A stretch of 9,217 bases of DNA, from assembly GCA_023145395.1 (NCBI GenBank), contig JAGLDW010000075.1, forward strand, positions 1 through 9,217, given 5' to 3'. Numbering within the stretch: the first letter of the stretch is position 1; each line of letters begins with the position of its first letter. The translations under genes and the position numbers were made by a program. Origin of the DNA: Lentisphaeria bacterium. Its GTDB lineage: Bacteria > Verrucomicrobiota > Lentisphaeria > Oligosphaerales > Lenti-02. Positions 1 to 6,466 of the stretch are shown here, in pieces. The notes under the pieces are model-generated. The model saw only the letters and a list, made by a program, of their open reading frames with translations, searched no databases and was not told the DNA's origin.

Positions 1-1
1 A

Positions 2-1726
2 GCCACCTTCACCCGCAGTATCCCCTCCGCCCAAAAAACGACACTCGTCTCCATTCCCGCCGGAAACCTTGCCGAGGGTGCCTATGATGTCACGGCGACC
101 CTGGTGACCAAGGGCGGAAAAGCCGTCGCCAGAAAAACGATCACGCTTCGAAAGCTTCCTCCCCATTCCAACACGGTTCGACTGCGGAAGGATGGCATTT
201 GGCTGCGGCGCGGCAAGCCGTTCATGCCCGTGGGCTGGTTCGGAGTGTCCACCCGGAACAACGGCCCGAAAATCGGCGACTTGGTGAAGGATCAGGGCAT
301 CAATGCCGGGGTGACGTATATGTACCGAAAGGGCAATGAACGCAACGTGAAGATTCTGCTCGACGAGGCAGCGAAGCACGATGTGCCGATTTTTATCTAC
401 CCACGCTCGGAGAAGGCGTACAAAGAACGGGGCGTCTTCAAGATGTCCGATGCAGTGCGAGCGGAAGTGACGGACCGCGTCAACCGCTTCAAGGACCACC
501 CCGGCCTGCTAGGCTGGTACATGGCCGACGAGCCGGAGATCAACAATGTCACGGTCTCGTGGCTGCAGGACATGTACAATCTGATTCGCGAACTGGACCC
601 CTATCATCCCTGCGCCATGCTGAACGACACTCTGCCAGGTGTCACGCAATACGCCGTGGCCGCCGACATCAGCATGCCCGACCCCTACGTCGTGCCGCTG
701 AAGGTGGGACCGCCCAGTAGCGCCATGACCAAAATCGCTGCGTTCATGGACGCTGTGGCGACCACCGGAAAGACTGCCTGGATCACGCCCGAAGCGTTCA
801 ATTATGGCTTCGTGAGCGAACGTCATGCCTTGGCGCGGGCCGTCAACTACACGGAACAACGCTGCATCGCCTTTCTGGCCATGGTGCACGGATGCCGAGG
901 CTACCTCTACTACTCCCTGGGATACATCCTGCCAGAGCCGGAACTGACCATCGGCATGCCGCACATCATTCGCGAACTGCTCTTCGTTTCGGATAGTCTG
1001 ACTGCGGTCGGAACCGATCTGCCCGTTTCGACAGCCAGACCCGTCCGTGCTTTCGCCCGGAAGACGAAAGACAGCTTTCTACTCGTCGCCGTCAATCCCT
1101 CCATGGCACCTGCCGAAGCGGAATTGCACTGCGAGGGAATGCCTGCGGAGCTGACCGTCCTCTCGGAAGGGCGCCTCATGCGTCCGCGCGACGGCATCAT
1201 CCGCGACCGCTTCGAACCCTACGGCGTCCACATCTACACCACGCTGCCACAGGCGGATCGACTAGCCACTGTGGGCACGATCAAAGCGGAGGTGGTTGCC
1301 TACAAGCGGCGACTCGCCGAGGAGAACAAGGACAATCTCGCTTTTGTTGGCACCGGCGCCACGGTCACGGCGTCGGCGTACAGCAAGGCGATGTACCTGA
1401 ACGATGGCACGGTGAATCACCCCAACTGGCAGTTCAGGACCAAACCCGGGGAACCAGCCTGGGCCGAGGTGAAACTGAAGAGAAAGGAGACGCTCTCGCG
1501 GATCGTGCTGGATGCCACGCCCTACCAATATTACTCCACCCGCACCCTGAACCTGACCGCTTCCGTGCGTGTCGATGGCAAATGGCTCGTCGTCGGCAAA
1601 GTGGAGAACAACGACAAGAAGGTGATCACGTTTGCCTTCGCACCCGTCGCTACCGATGGCATCCGCATCGAGAGCGCCGGAACCAAGCTGGTCCTCTGGG
1701 CCGAAATCCGCGCCTTTGCCCACTAA
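2..1726 (+). CDS. Clan GH-A-like TIM-barrel glycosidase with C-terminal discoidin-like module (5' partial)
   Basis: The reading frame is open to the left edge, so the true start lies outside; an internal GTG at 104 is only the first start-like codon seen. Visible are 574 residues, numbered from position 2. Residues 1-55 look like the end of an Ig-like beta-sandwich. A TIM barrel follows to about residue 310, with eight recognisable strands, including GKPFMPVGWFGV (strand 1), LLGWYMADEPE (strand 4), TAWITPEAF (strand 7) and GYLYYSLGY (strand 8). Glu177 (codon 530-532) after strand 4 and Glu264 (codon 791-793) after strand 7 sit where clan GH-A enzymes carry the acid/base and nucleophile. A small beta domain follows. 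From about residue 445 a discoidin-like (F5/8 type C) module shows the LNDG motif and ends the protein. It is probably a secreted glycan hydrolase, but the signal peptide is off-window and the substrate unknown. It converges with the 1008-residue gene downstream. Assignment to one CAZy family is not possible by eye. Confidence 0.88.
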   Translation, partial: ATFTRSIPSAQKTTLVSIPAGNLAEGAYDVTATLVTKGGKAVARKTITLRKLPPHSNTVRLRKDGIWLRRGKPFMPVGWFGVSTRNNGPKIGDLVKDQGINAGVTYMYRKGNERNVKILLDEAAKHDVPIFIYPRSEKAYKERGVFKMSDAVRAEVTDRVNRFKDHPGLLGWYMADEPEINNVTVSWLQDMYNLIRELDPYHPCAMLNDTLPGVTQYAVAADISMPDPYVVPLKVGPPSSAMTKIAAFMDAVATTGKTAWITPEAFNYGFVSERHALARAVNYTEQRCIAFLAMVHGCRGYLYYSLGYILPEPELTIGMPHIIRELLFVSDSLTAVGTDLPVSTARPVRAFARKTKDSFLLVAVNPSMAPAEAELHCEGMPAELTVLSEGRLMRPRDGIIRDRFEPYGVHIYTTLPQADRLATVGTIKAEVVAYKRRLAEENKDNLAFVGTGATVTASAYSKAMYLNDGTVNHPNWQFRTKPGEPAWAEVKLKRKETLSRIVLDATPYQYYSTRTLNLTASVRVDGKWLVVGKVENNDKKVITFAFAPVATDGIRIESAGTKLVLWAEIRAFAH

Positions 1727-1775
1727 GAATCCGCGCGGAAACAACTCACATTTTGAATAACTTCACAGCGATCCC

Positions 1776-1854
1776 CATGGAGGAGTGGAGTGATGGAGCA
1801 GTGGAAATCAACGAGTTCCTGCCCTCCTGCCCTCCAGCCCTCCAGCCCTCCATG
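1776..1854. repeat. Inverted repeat CATGGAGG/CCTCCATG bracketing the gap
   Basis: CATGGAGG at 1776-1783 is perfectly complementary to CCTCCATG at 1847-1854. Between them, a GGAG-rich strand segment (1784-1804) faces CCTCC-rich tandem units (1820-1851), so further imperfect pairing is possible in several registers. A transcript from either side could fold into a long imperfect hairpin between the convergent genes. Whether it terminates transcription is inference. Confidence 0.5.
1820..1851. repeat. Four tandem 8-bp units (T/A)GCCCTCC
   Basis: The units are TGCCCTCC (1820-1827), TGCCCTCC (1828-1835), AGCCCTCC (1836-1843) and AGCCCTCC (1844-1851). They differ only at the first base and are pairwise identical in that base. 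The array is noncoding and too short and spacer-free to be CRISPR. It may vary in length between strains by slippage. Confidence 0.85.
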
Positions 1855-1878
1855 CAATCGCTATTTTTCGGTTGGCCT

Positions 1879-4800
1879 TCAGAGCGCCTGGCTCAATGCT
1901 TGCAGGCAACGGGCGATGCTTTCGCGGGCCGTGTCGTAGTCTTCGAAGATCCATCCGTTGGGAAGCGTGAGGCGTCCCGCGGCGAATCGAACGCCCTCGT
2001 CGTCGGTCCAGGCACGGTCCCAGGAGGATTCGAGATACACGCATTGCTCGCGCAAGAGCTTCATGTCAAGGGAATTGCGAAGTTTGTGGAGAAGTTCCTC
2101 TGCCTCTTGGATTGCGGCGGCTTTTTCTGGCTTTCCCCGGCTTTTCTCAATGGCATCCTCGAGTGTGATCGCGTAGCGCAGATCGGTGATGCCTTGTCCC
2201 ATGGCTTCCAGGAGTAGCGATGGACCGCCTTGATCGGCGCCTGCGGGTGGGTAGACACCTATCCAATCAGTGTTCATGCCATCGAGATCGTCGCGGGGAT
2301 CAAGCCGCGGCACATCGTAGTTCCAGAGCAGGCTCCCCGCGCAGTCCGCGCCGAGACTGCGGTGAAACCAACCTGTGGTGAAACGCACGCTCTCGAGTTC
2401 GGGAAAGGCGAGGCCGCTGGTGTAGTTGTAATGATACACCGTCTTGCCGAGTTTCTTCGCTTCGCTCAGGATGGTGGCCCAGTCATCCACGTACCAGATA
2501 GGTTTGGCGGAATAGCGGAGAACAAGAGAGTCGAGCAAGGGAAAGATCTTGTCCACCATGGGTTGGTGTTTGCCCTTGTTCGTTTTGCGCCACAAGTGTG
2601 TGGTCGAAGTGTGCAGTCCCATCGCTTTGAGAATGCGGAGGTCGCGCAGGATTTTCGGCAGCGCTGCGGGATGGGAAAGGACCTCGTCGTACACCTCGAA
2701 GATCAAACGGGAGGACAGCACACCGCAGGACTCCGCCTCGCGGACGATTTGGCTGGCAATGGCACGATATGCGACTGCGTAGCGTTCCTCGTCGGGAAGC
2801 AGACGGTTGCAGAAGTCGAACCCCGCGACATGAACGAAGAACGGTCCGTCCATTCCAGCCTCCGCGAACTGCCGAAAGGCCCGTCGGTAGCTGGATTGGT
2901 CGAACGCCACCTGCGGATGATCCCAGGGACCGGTCACTTGAATGCCCGAACGGTAGAACACGAAGGGCGCGACGGCGTTCAGTCCATAGGACTCCATGGT
3001 CCTCACCGGTGCGGGATCCGCGGGGTTGGGCAGAAGCTGTGTGAAAAAGCCTAGGGAGACATCACGCAGAGGCGCAAGCGCAAAGGGGCGCACCCGGACA
3101 ATCACGGGCACGCTGACATCTCCACTCCCCGGCCGTTTCAGGAGCAACTTGGTGCGATACTCGCCAGGAGGCGCATCGGGGGCAACCGTGATCCTGATGA
3201 AATACTCCACGGTCTCGTTTGCGGGAAGATCTCGTTTCCGGGCAGGTTCGAGGTACAAAGGCACGCGCATGAACTCCCCCGGACCCCTATAGGCGCCGTA
3301 GCGCTTGGCAAGGCTGCGGACTTCGCAAAGCGAGAGGGTTCCGGGGAATGGTGCCGCGGACTTCGCGCGCATCCATTGACCCGAGGGAGCAATGGTGAAG
3401 TCGGCCAGTGGTTCGTGAGGACGCACGGCGAGAGCGAGAAGCATGGTCTCCCCTCTCGCACCAACCGTGCGGAGTTCGCAACTGCCGGAATCGCTCTTGG
3501 GCTGAGTGTCGGGAAAAACCAGTTCCATCCAGTGAGGCGAAAAGACGGTGAAGCCACGCTGCTCGCCCTCTGGAGCGGACGCCTTCTCCACGTGTCGGCG
3601 TTCGACGAGATAGCCTTCCGTCAAGCGCCGAGCCACCGTGTCGCGTGGACCGGGTATGGTGGAGGCGACGACCCTGGCTGGATCGACCGCGCGTTTTTTC
3701 TCAAGTCGTGTTGGCACAAAGGCGAAATACTGAAGGATGGTGAAGCGGTCCGGGATGCCGCGTACGAGGAGACGGCTGTCTTCGTCCATCTTGATCCCGG
3801 TCGCCCAGAGCACATTTTCCGTGAGGACCGGATGCATTCCTGGCGGCAGACGAATATCGACCCAGTTCTCCATGGTGTCAGTTCTAAGTCGAATGCCATT
3901 GTCCATATGCACGCGCGGCAACATGCCGACGTAGAGATTGTAGGTTCCCGACGGCAGTTTTGGGCGACAGGTCAGCATGGGCAAGTCTTCGGTGGCAGGC
4001 CCCTTGTGAAGCCGCTCCGGACCCGAACTGAAGCCCGCGCCGAACAGGGAGGAAGAGACGTACCAGTGGTTGATGCCCGAGCGATCCGCCAGAATCGGCG
4101 GCGTCAATGCGTGGAAATCGCGGAAAATGATGGCCGATGGGTTGAGAATGGTCTTCTGACGCCTGAGAATGTTGTCATCGGTGGCGTTTGCCGGGAGACC
4201 CTTAGAGGAAGTCAGACGCGCAATGCGCACAGATTTTAGTGTCCCAGCAAAGGGATAGTGGGCAATGCCGCCGAGGTAGAGGGGCTCTTCCGAGGGCAGA
4301 AGGCGCCCCCCACGCTGCAGCGATCCGCGTTTTTTTCCGTTCACCTCGATGGCGAGCTGCGCACCGTCCCAGTTGACGATCAGAACCGTGTCCCGACCGC
4401 TCTCGATGCCCGCTGATCGAAAGAGGTTGTAGGCGCGGTTGCGATTTCCGCGCATATCCGTCAATCCCTTCAGGTAGACCAGCACATCTCCTGTCCGGTT
4501 GATCAGCACCGAATAGGACGCCTTATAGTCCTCCCCCTTGCTCAGCAATGCGGCGAAGTTGCTCTTGCCGATGCGTTCCAGGTCGCACGAGAAAGCGACA
4601 CGGATGGAAAAGGGGGCATCGAGATTCAGCTGCGCATCGTGTGGGACCACCACTCGGTCCCCTTCCCTGCCCCCAAAAAGCAGAAACGCCCCCTCGAAAT
4701 CGTCCCACCCCCAGGCGCAGCCTCCGTGACGGTTGACGATGCGACCCGTCAGTCCGTGCCCCGACCGATCGGACACGGTCTCGCTCCCGCGCCCATCGTC

Positions 4801-4905
4801 GAACGCCCATAGAGCCAACGCGTTTGCGGACTCCGCAGCCCGCGCGGACGAAACGCCCACGACAAGAACCAAAGGAAGAAGCAACAAAGAAATGTATTTT
4901 GACAT
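1879..4905 (-). CDS. Exported LamG plus GH123/DUF4091-like protein
   Basis: The product has 1008 residues. Residues 1-24 form a signal peptide: Lys3, a hydrophobic core and an ARA-AES cleavage site, so it is exported or anchored outside the cytoplasm. Residues 27-232 resemble a LamG/concanavalin A-like domain, opening with ALWAFDDGRG and closing with PFAGTLKSVRIARL. The middle (about 255-605) is beta-rich and ends in PGEYRTKLLLKRPG, like the N-terminal sandwich of GH123/DUF4091 proteins. From about 610 a barrel-like domain carries Asp740-Glu741 in FEVYDEV (codons 2683-2688) and ends in PSLLLEAMGQGITDLRYAITLED, a DUF4091-type signature. GH123 enzymes are beta-N-acetylgalactosaminidases that use a paired Asp-Glu in substrate-assisted catalysis. 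Here the usual following Pro is Val, so activity and substrate are uncertain. The ATG start fits the signal peptide; a weak AGAGAGAG site lies 7 nt upstream. It diverges from the SWIM-SNF2 operon. Confidence 0.92.
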   Translation of the reverse strand: MSKYISLLLLPLVLVVGVSSARAAESANALALWAFDDGRGSETVSDRSGHGLTGRIVNRHGGCAWGWDDFEGAFLLFGGREGDRVVVPHDAQLNLDAPFSIRVAFSCDLERIGKSNFAALLSKGEDYKASYSVLINRTGDVLVYLKGLTDMRGNRNRAYNLFRSAGIESGRDTVLIVNWDGAQLAIEVNGKKRGSLQRGGRLLPSEEPLYLGGIAHYPFAGTLKSVRIARLTSSKGLPANATDDNILRRQKTILNPSAIIFRDFHALTPPILADRSGINHWYVSSSLFGAGFSSGPERLHKGPATEDLPMLTCRPKLPSGTYNLYVGMLPRVHMDNGIRLRTDTMENWVDIRLPPGMHPVLTENVLWATGIKMDEDSRLLVRGIPDRFTILQYFAFVPTRLEKKRAVDPARVVASTIPGPRDTVARRLTEGYLVERRHVEKASAPEGEQRGFTVFSPHWMELVFPDTQPKSDSGSCELRTVGARGETMLLALAVRPHEPLADFTIAPSGQWMRAKSAAPFPGTLSLCEVRSLAKRYGAYRGPGEFMRVPLYLEPARKRDLPANETVEYFIRITVAPDAPPGEYRTKLLLKRPGSGDVSVPVIVRVRPFALAPLRDVSLGFFTQLLPNPADPAPVRTMESYGLNAVAPFVFYRSGIQVTGPWDHPQVAFDQSSYRRAFRQFAEAGMDGPFFVHVAGFDFCNRLLPDEERYAVAYRAIASQIVREAESCGVLSSRLIFEVYDEVLSHPAALPKILRDLRILKAMGLHTSTTHLWRKTNKGKHQPMVDKIFPLLDSLVLRYSAKPIWYVDDWATILSEAKKLGKTVYHYNYTSGLAFPELESVRFTTGWFHRSLGADCAGSLLWNYDVPRLDPRDDLDGMNTDWIGVYPPAGADQGGPSLLLEAMGQGITDLRYAITLEDAIEKSRGKPEKAAAIQEAEELLHKLRNSLDMKLLREQCVYLESSWDRAWTDDEGVRFAAGRLTLPNGWIFEDYDTARESIARCLQALSQAL

Positions 4906-4957
4906 AGCCTGACTCTCTCTGCATGGGATGGAGAATACGGATAACCTAACCCCGCAA

Positions 4958-5029
4958 ATCCTGGAGGGCCGATGCTCTCGAAGACAGTCCCGCCACTGCG
5001 TGGATCCCCAGCGGCCGTGCCCTGCGAAC
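4958..5029 (+). repeat. Intergenic hairpin repeat, copy A (with 30-nt interior)
   Basis: Copy A shares ATCCTGGAGGGCCGATG (4958-4974) and TCCCCAGCGGCCGTGCCCT (5005-5023) exactly with copy C, and ends in the same GCGAAC. The two shared blocks are split here by 30 extra bases (4975-5004). GGCCG (4968-4972) and CGGCC (5011-5015) can pair as a stem. Confidence 0.8.
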
Positions 5030-5046
5030 TACGCAACGGGCTGTCC

Positions 5047-5094
5047 GCGTCCCCCGAGGACGTGGGACCGGCTCGTCAGAGCCTCGCCCTCCAA
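5047..5094 (-). repeat. Intergenic hairpin repeat, copy B (inverted, diverged)
   Basis: Read on the minus strand, this begins TTGGAGGGCGAGGCTC, matching the TGGAGGGC head of copies A and C. The stem region differs. Two small hairpins are visible on the plus strand: GGCTC-GTCA-GAGCC at 5070-5083 and CGTCC-CCCGA-GGACG at 5048-5062. Both resemble the changeable stem that follows a constant head in this type of dispersed repeat. Confidence 0.65.
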
Positions 5095-5124
5095 TGGCAC
5101 CGTGCATGTGCGAACGGCGGTGTG

Positions 5125-5167
5125 ATCCTGGAGGGCCGATGTCCCCAGCGGCCGTGCCCTTGCGAAC
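5125..5167 (+). repeat. Intergenic hairpin repeat, copy C (compact)
   Basis: ATCCTGGAGGGCCGATG (5125-5141) runs directly into TCCCCAGCGGCCGTGCCCT (5142-5160), then TGCGAAC. GGCCG (5135-5139) pairs with CGGCC (5148-5152) inverted at short range, giving a compact hairpin. This is the uninterrupted form of copy A. Confidence 0.8.
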
Positions 5168-5203
5168 CGAACGAAATGTCATCAATGAATTGCCTGGCGC
5201 CCA

Positions 5204-5232
5204 TTGCAGCACACTGTGGCAAGCAGCATATT
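5204..5232 (+). promoter_or_regulatory. Candidate sigma-70-type promoter for the SWIM-SNF2 operon
   Basis: TTGCAG (5204-5209) and CATATT (5227-5232) are separated by 17 bases and lie in the first AT-richer stretch after the repeats. TATAGT at 5240-5245 is an alternative -10 with a poorer -35. Position and spacing fit a promoter for the downstream operon, but the boxes are imperfect and PVC-group promoters are poorly defined. Confidence 0.3.
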
Positions 5233-5244
5233 TCAATCGTATAG

Positions 5245-5256
5245 TTTCAGATGAAA
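5245..5256. promoter_or_regulatory. Small palindrome TTTCA-GA-TGAAA near the predicted transcription start
   Basis: TTTCA and TGAAA form a perfect 5-bp inverted repeat around a 2-bp centre. It lies 13 to 24 bases after the end of the candidate -10 box, where an operator could act. It is short enough to arise by chance in AT-rich sequence. Confidence 0.2.
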
Positions 5257-5338
5257 TACTTCCTGTCCGATGTCTTCGGCAGAGACACATTTGATCCGAC
5301 GGATCGATCTTGACACACAAGTGAGAGGCCTGGAAACA

Positions 5339-6466
5339 GTGAGCAGATACGATCGAAATAGCGATTATGGATATCCTCCCTATGTCTCGGTCGGCGAGAA
5401 GCAGGCGAGAAACCGCAAAGCCGCTGCAAAACTGCAAAAGCGCAATCCCGATATCCAGCCGGTGGTCATCGAGGGACGCGGAATCGCCACAAGTTGGTGG
5501 GGCAAGAGCTGGAACAAGAATCTCGAGCGCTACGCCGACTACAGCAATCGCATTGGCCGCGGGCGCAGCTATGTCCGGCACGGCGCCGTGCTTGACTTGC
5601 AGATCGAATCCGGGACCGTCACGGCGTTGGTGCAGGGCAGTCGCGGAAAACCCTACACCGTCGAAGTGACGATCAAGCCACTCTCCAAAAACGTCTGGAA
5701 ACAACTCTGCAAAGAATCCACGAGGCGGTTGGACTCGCTAACCGATCTCCTTGGCGGCTCATTTCCCAAGGCGTTGAAGGATGTTTTCTTCGCCCAGGGG
5801 ACAGGTCTTTTTCCCGCGCCGAAAGAAATCTCCTTCGAGTGTTCCTGCCCCGACTGGGCGTCCATGTGCAAGCATGTGGCAGCCACTCTCTACGGCATTG
5901 GGAGTCGTCTGGACGCATCTCCCGAACTTCTTTTCGCCTTGCGCCAAGTGACCATTGATGAACTTATCGCGCAGACGGTTGACGCCACGGCCAAGGGGCT
6001 CATCGGCAAAGCGGACCAAGCCACGGGTGACGATGTGCTGGCCGACGCGGACATAGGCGATGTGTTTGGCATCGAGATGGACCTTGACGACATCGCCCCG
6101 GTCACCCTCCCTCCACTGGATGACGGCAAGCGCAAGAAAAAGACGGTGGGAAAGAAGAAAAACCAGAAAGCGACAGCAGCCAAGAAGCCGGTCAGGAAAA
6201 AGCCCACGCCGAAGCCCACGCCGAAGCCCACGCCCGCTTCCACCACACGCCGCAAGCGCAGTCCGCAGGCGAAACCGCCCCAGTCTGGCGCGATGGTCGA
6301 ACAGCTGGTTGCAGCGACAGAGCGTTGTCGCAAACGCTTCACCACTGCTCATCTTCTGGCCAAGCTCCCCGGCTGGAATCGATCACAGGTGACGAACACA
6401 CTGCAGCGAGCCATCACGGCGGGCCGCATCGAGCGCATGGAACGTGGGATCTACCGACGAACATGA
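5339..6466 (+). CDS. SWIM zinc-finger protein with C-terminal winged-helix-like segment
   Basis: With the GTG start at 5339 the product has 375 residues. It opens MSRYDRNSDYGYPPYVSVGEK, like the conserved head of bacterial SWIM proteins paired with SNF2 ATPases. PVVIEGRGIATSWWGKSWN and GRGRSYVRHGAVLDLQI (about residues 41-89) are further family blocks. The zinc site is CSCPDWASMCKH, with Cys168, Cys170, Cys177 and His179 (codons 5840-5875), matching CxCxnCxH. Residues 180-260 are helical and acidic; 263-314 form a Lys/Pro-rich linker with three KPTP units. Residues 318-375 look like a winged helix ending in GRIERMERGIYRRT. GAGG lies 10 nt before this GTG. An in-frame ATG at 5270 would add 23 residues but has no Shine-Dalgarno, and an in-frame TGA at 5252 bars anything longer. 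The stop overlaps the SNF2 start by ATGA. It is likely a cytoplasmic DNA- or protein-binding partner of the SNF2 ATPase; its biochemical role is not established. Confidence 0.92.
   Translation: MSRYDRNSDYGYPPYVSVGEKQARNRKAAAKLQKRNPDIQPVVIEGRGIATSWWGKSWNKNLERYADYSNRIGRGRSYVRHGAVLDLQIESGTVTALVQGSRGKPYTVEVTIKPLSKNVWKQLCKESTRRLDSLTDLLGGSFPKALKDVFFAQGTGLFPAPKEISFECSCPDWASMCKHVAATLYGIGSRLDASPELLFALRQVTIDELIAQTVDATAKGLIGKADQATGDDVLADADIGDVFGIEMDLDDIAPVTLPPLDDGKRKKKTVGKKKNQKATAAKKPVRKKPTPKPTPKPTPASTTRRKRSPQAKPPQSGAMVEQLVAATERCRKRFTTAHLLAKLPGWNRSQVTNTLQRAITAGRIERMERGIYRRT
6200..6235 (+). repeat. Three 12-bp units encoding KPTP
   Basis: AAGCCCACGCCG occurs at 6200-6211 and 6212-6223, with a one-base variant at 6224-6235. 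In frame the units encode KPTPKPTPKPTP inside the basic linker of the SWIM protein. Near-identical codons suggest recent expansion by slippage, so linker length may vary between relatives. Confidence 0.9.

Larger units (their letters stand above)
1727..1878. other. Convergent intergenic gap with repeat-rich sequence
   Basis: This 152-base gap separates two convergent stop codons. It holds a purine-rich GGAG-type stretch (1779-1804), a pyrimidine-rich tandem repeat (1820-1851) and an outer 8-bp inverted repeat. No conventional GC stem followed by a T-run was found for either gene. The gap may work as a bidirectional terminator or be a dispersed repeat. No small gene is supported here. Confidence 0.6.

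Noticed and set aside
1820..1851. CRISPR-like array
   Set aside because: Units are 8 bp and directly abutting without spacers, and there are no cas genes nearby.
1582..2217. Plus-strand open frame of 211 codons across the convergent gap
   Set aside because: It overlaps the ends of two well-supported genes in other frames, crosses the repeat, and its residues show no domain or motif. It is a by-product of high GC.
2230..4239. Two long plus-strand open frames (274 and 287 codons) antisense to the GH123-like gene
   Set aside because: Both lie wholly inside the 1008-residue gene, which has a signal peptide and recognisable domains. The antisense products show no family features.
5251..5313. A 20-codon open frame starting ATGAAATAC
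   Set aside because: It has no Shine-Dalgarno, is very short, and lies in the leader of the SWIM gene. A leader peptide is possible but unsupported.
5310..5315. Perfect TTGACA as a -35 box
   Set aside because: No acceptable -10 box lies 15-19 bases downstream, and the site falls just ahead of or within the coding start.
4946..5704. Minus-strand open frame of 252 codons over the repeat region and the SWIM gene start
   Set aside because: It is opposite conserved SWIM-family sequence and its other half translates noncoding hairpin repeats.
6325..6465. Upstream ATG (6325) as the SNF2 start
   Set aside because: It would add 46 residues read from inside the SWIM gene, with no family resemblance. 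The ATG at 6463 gives the classic ATGA overlap.
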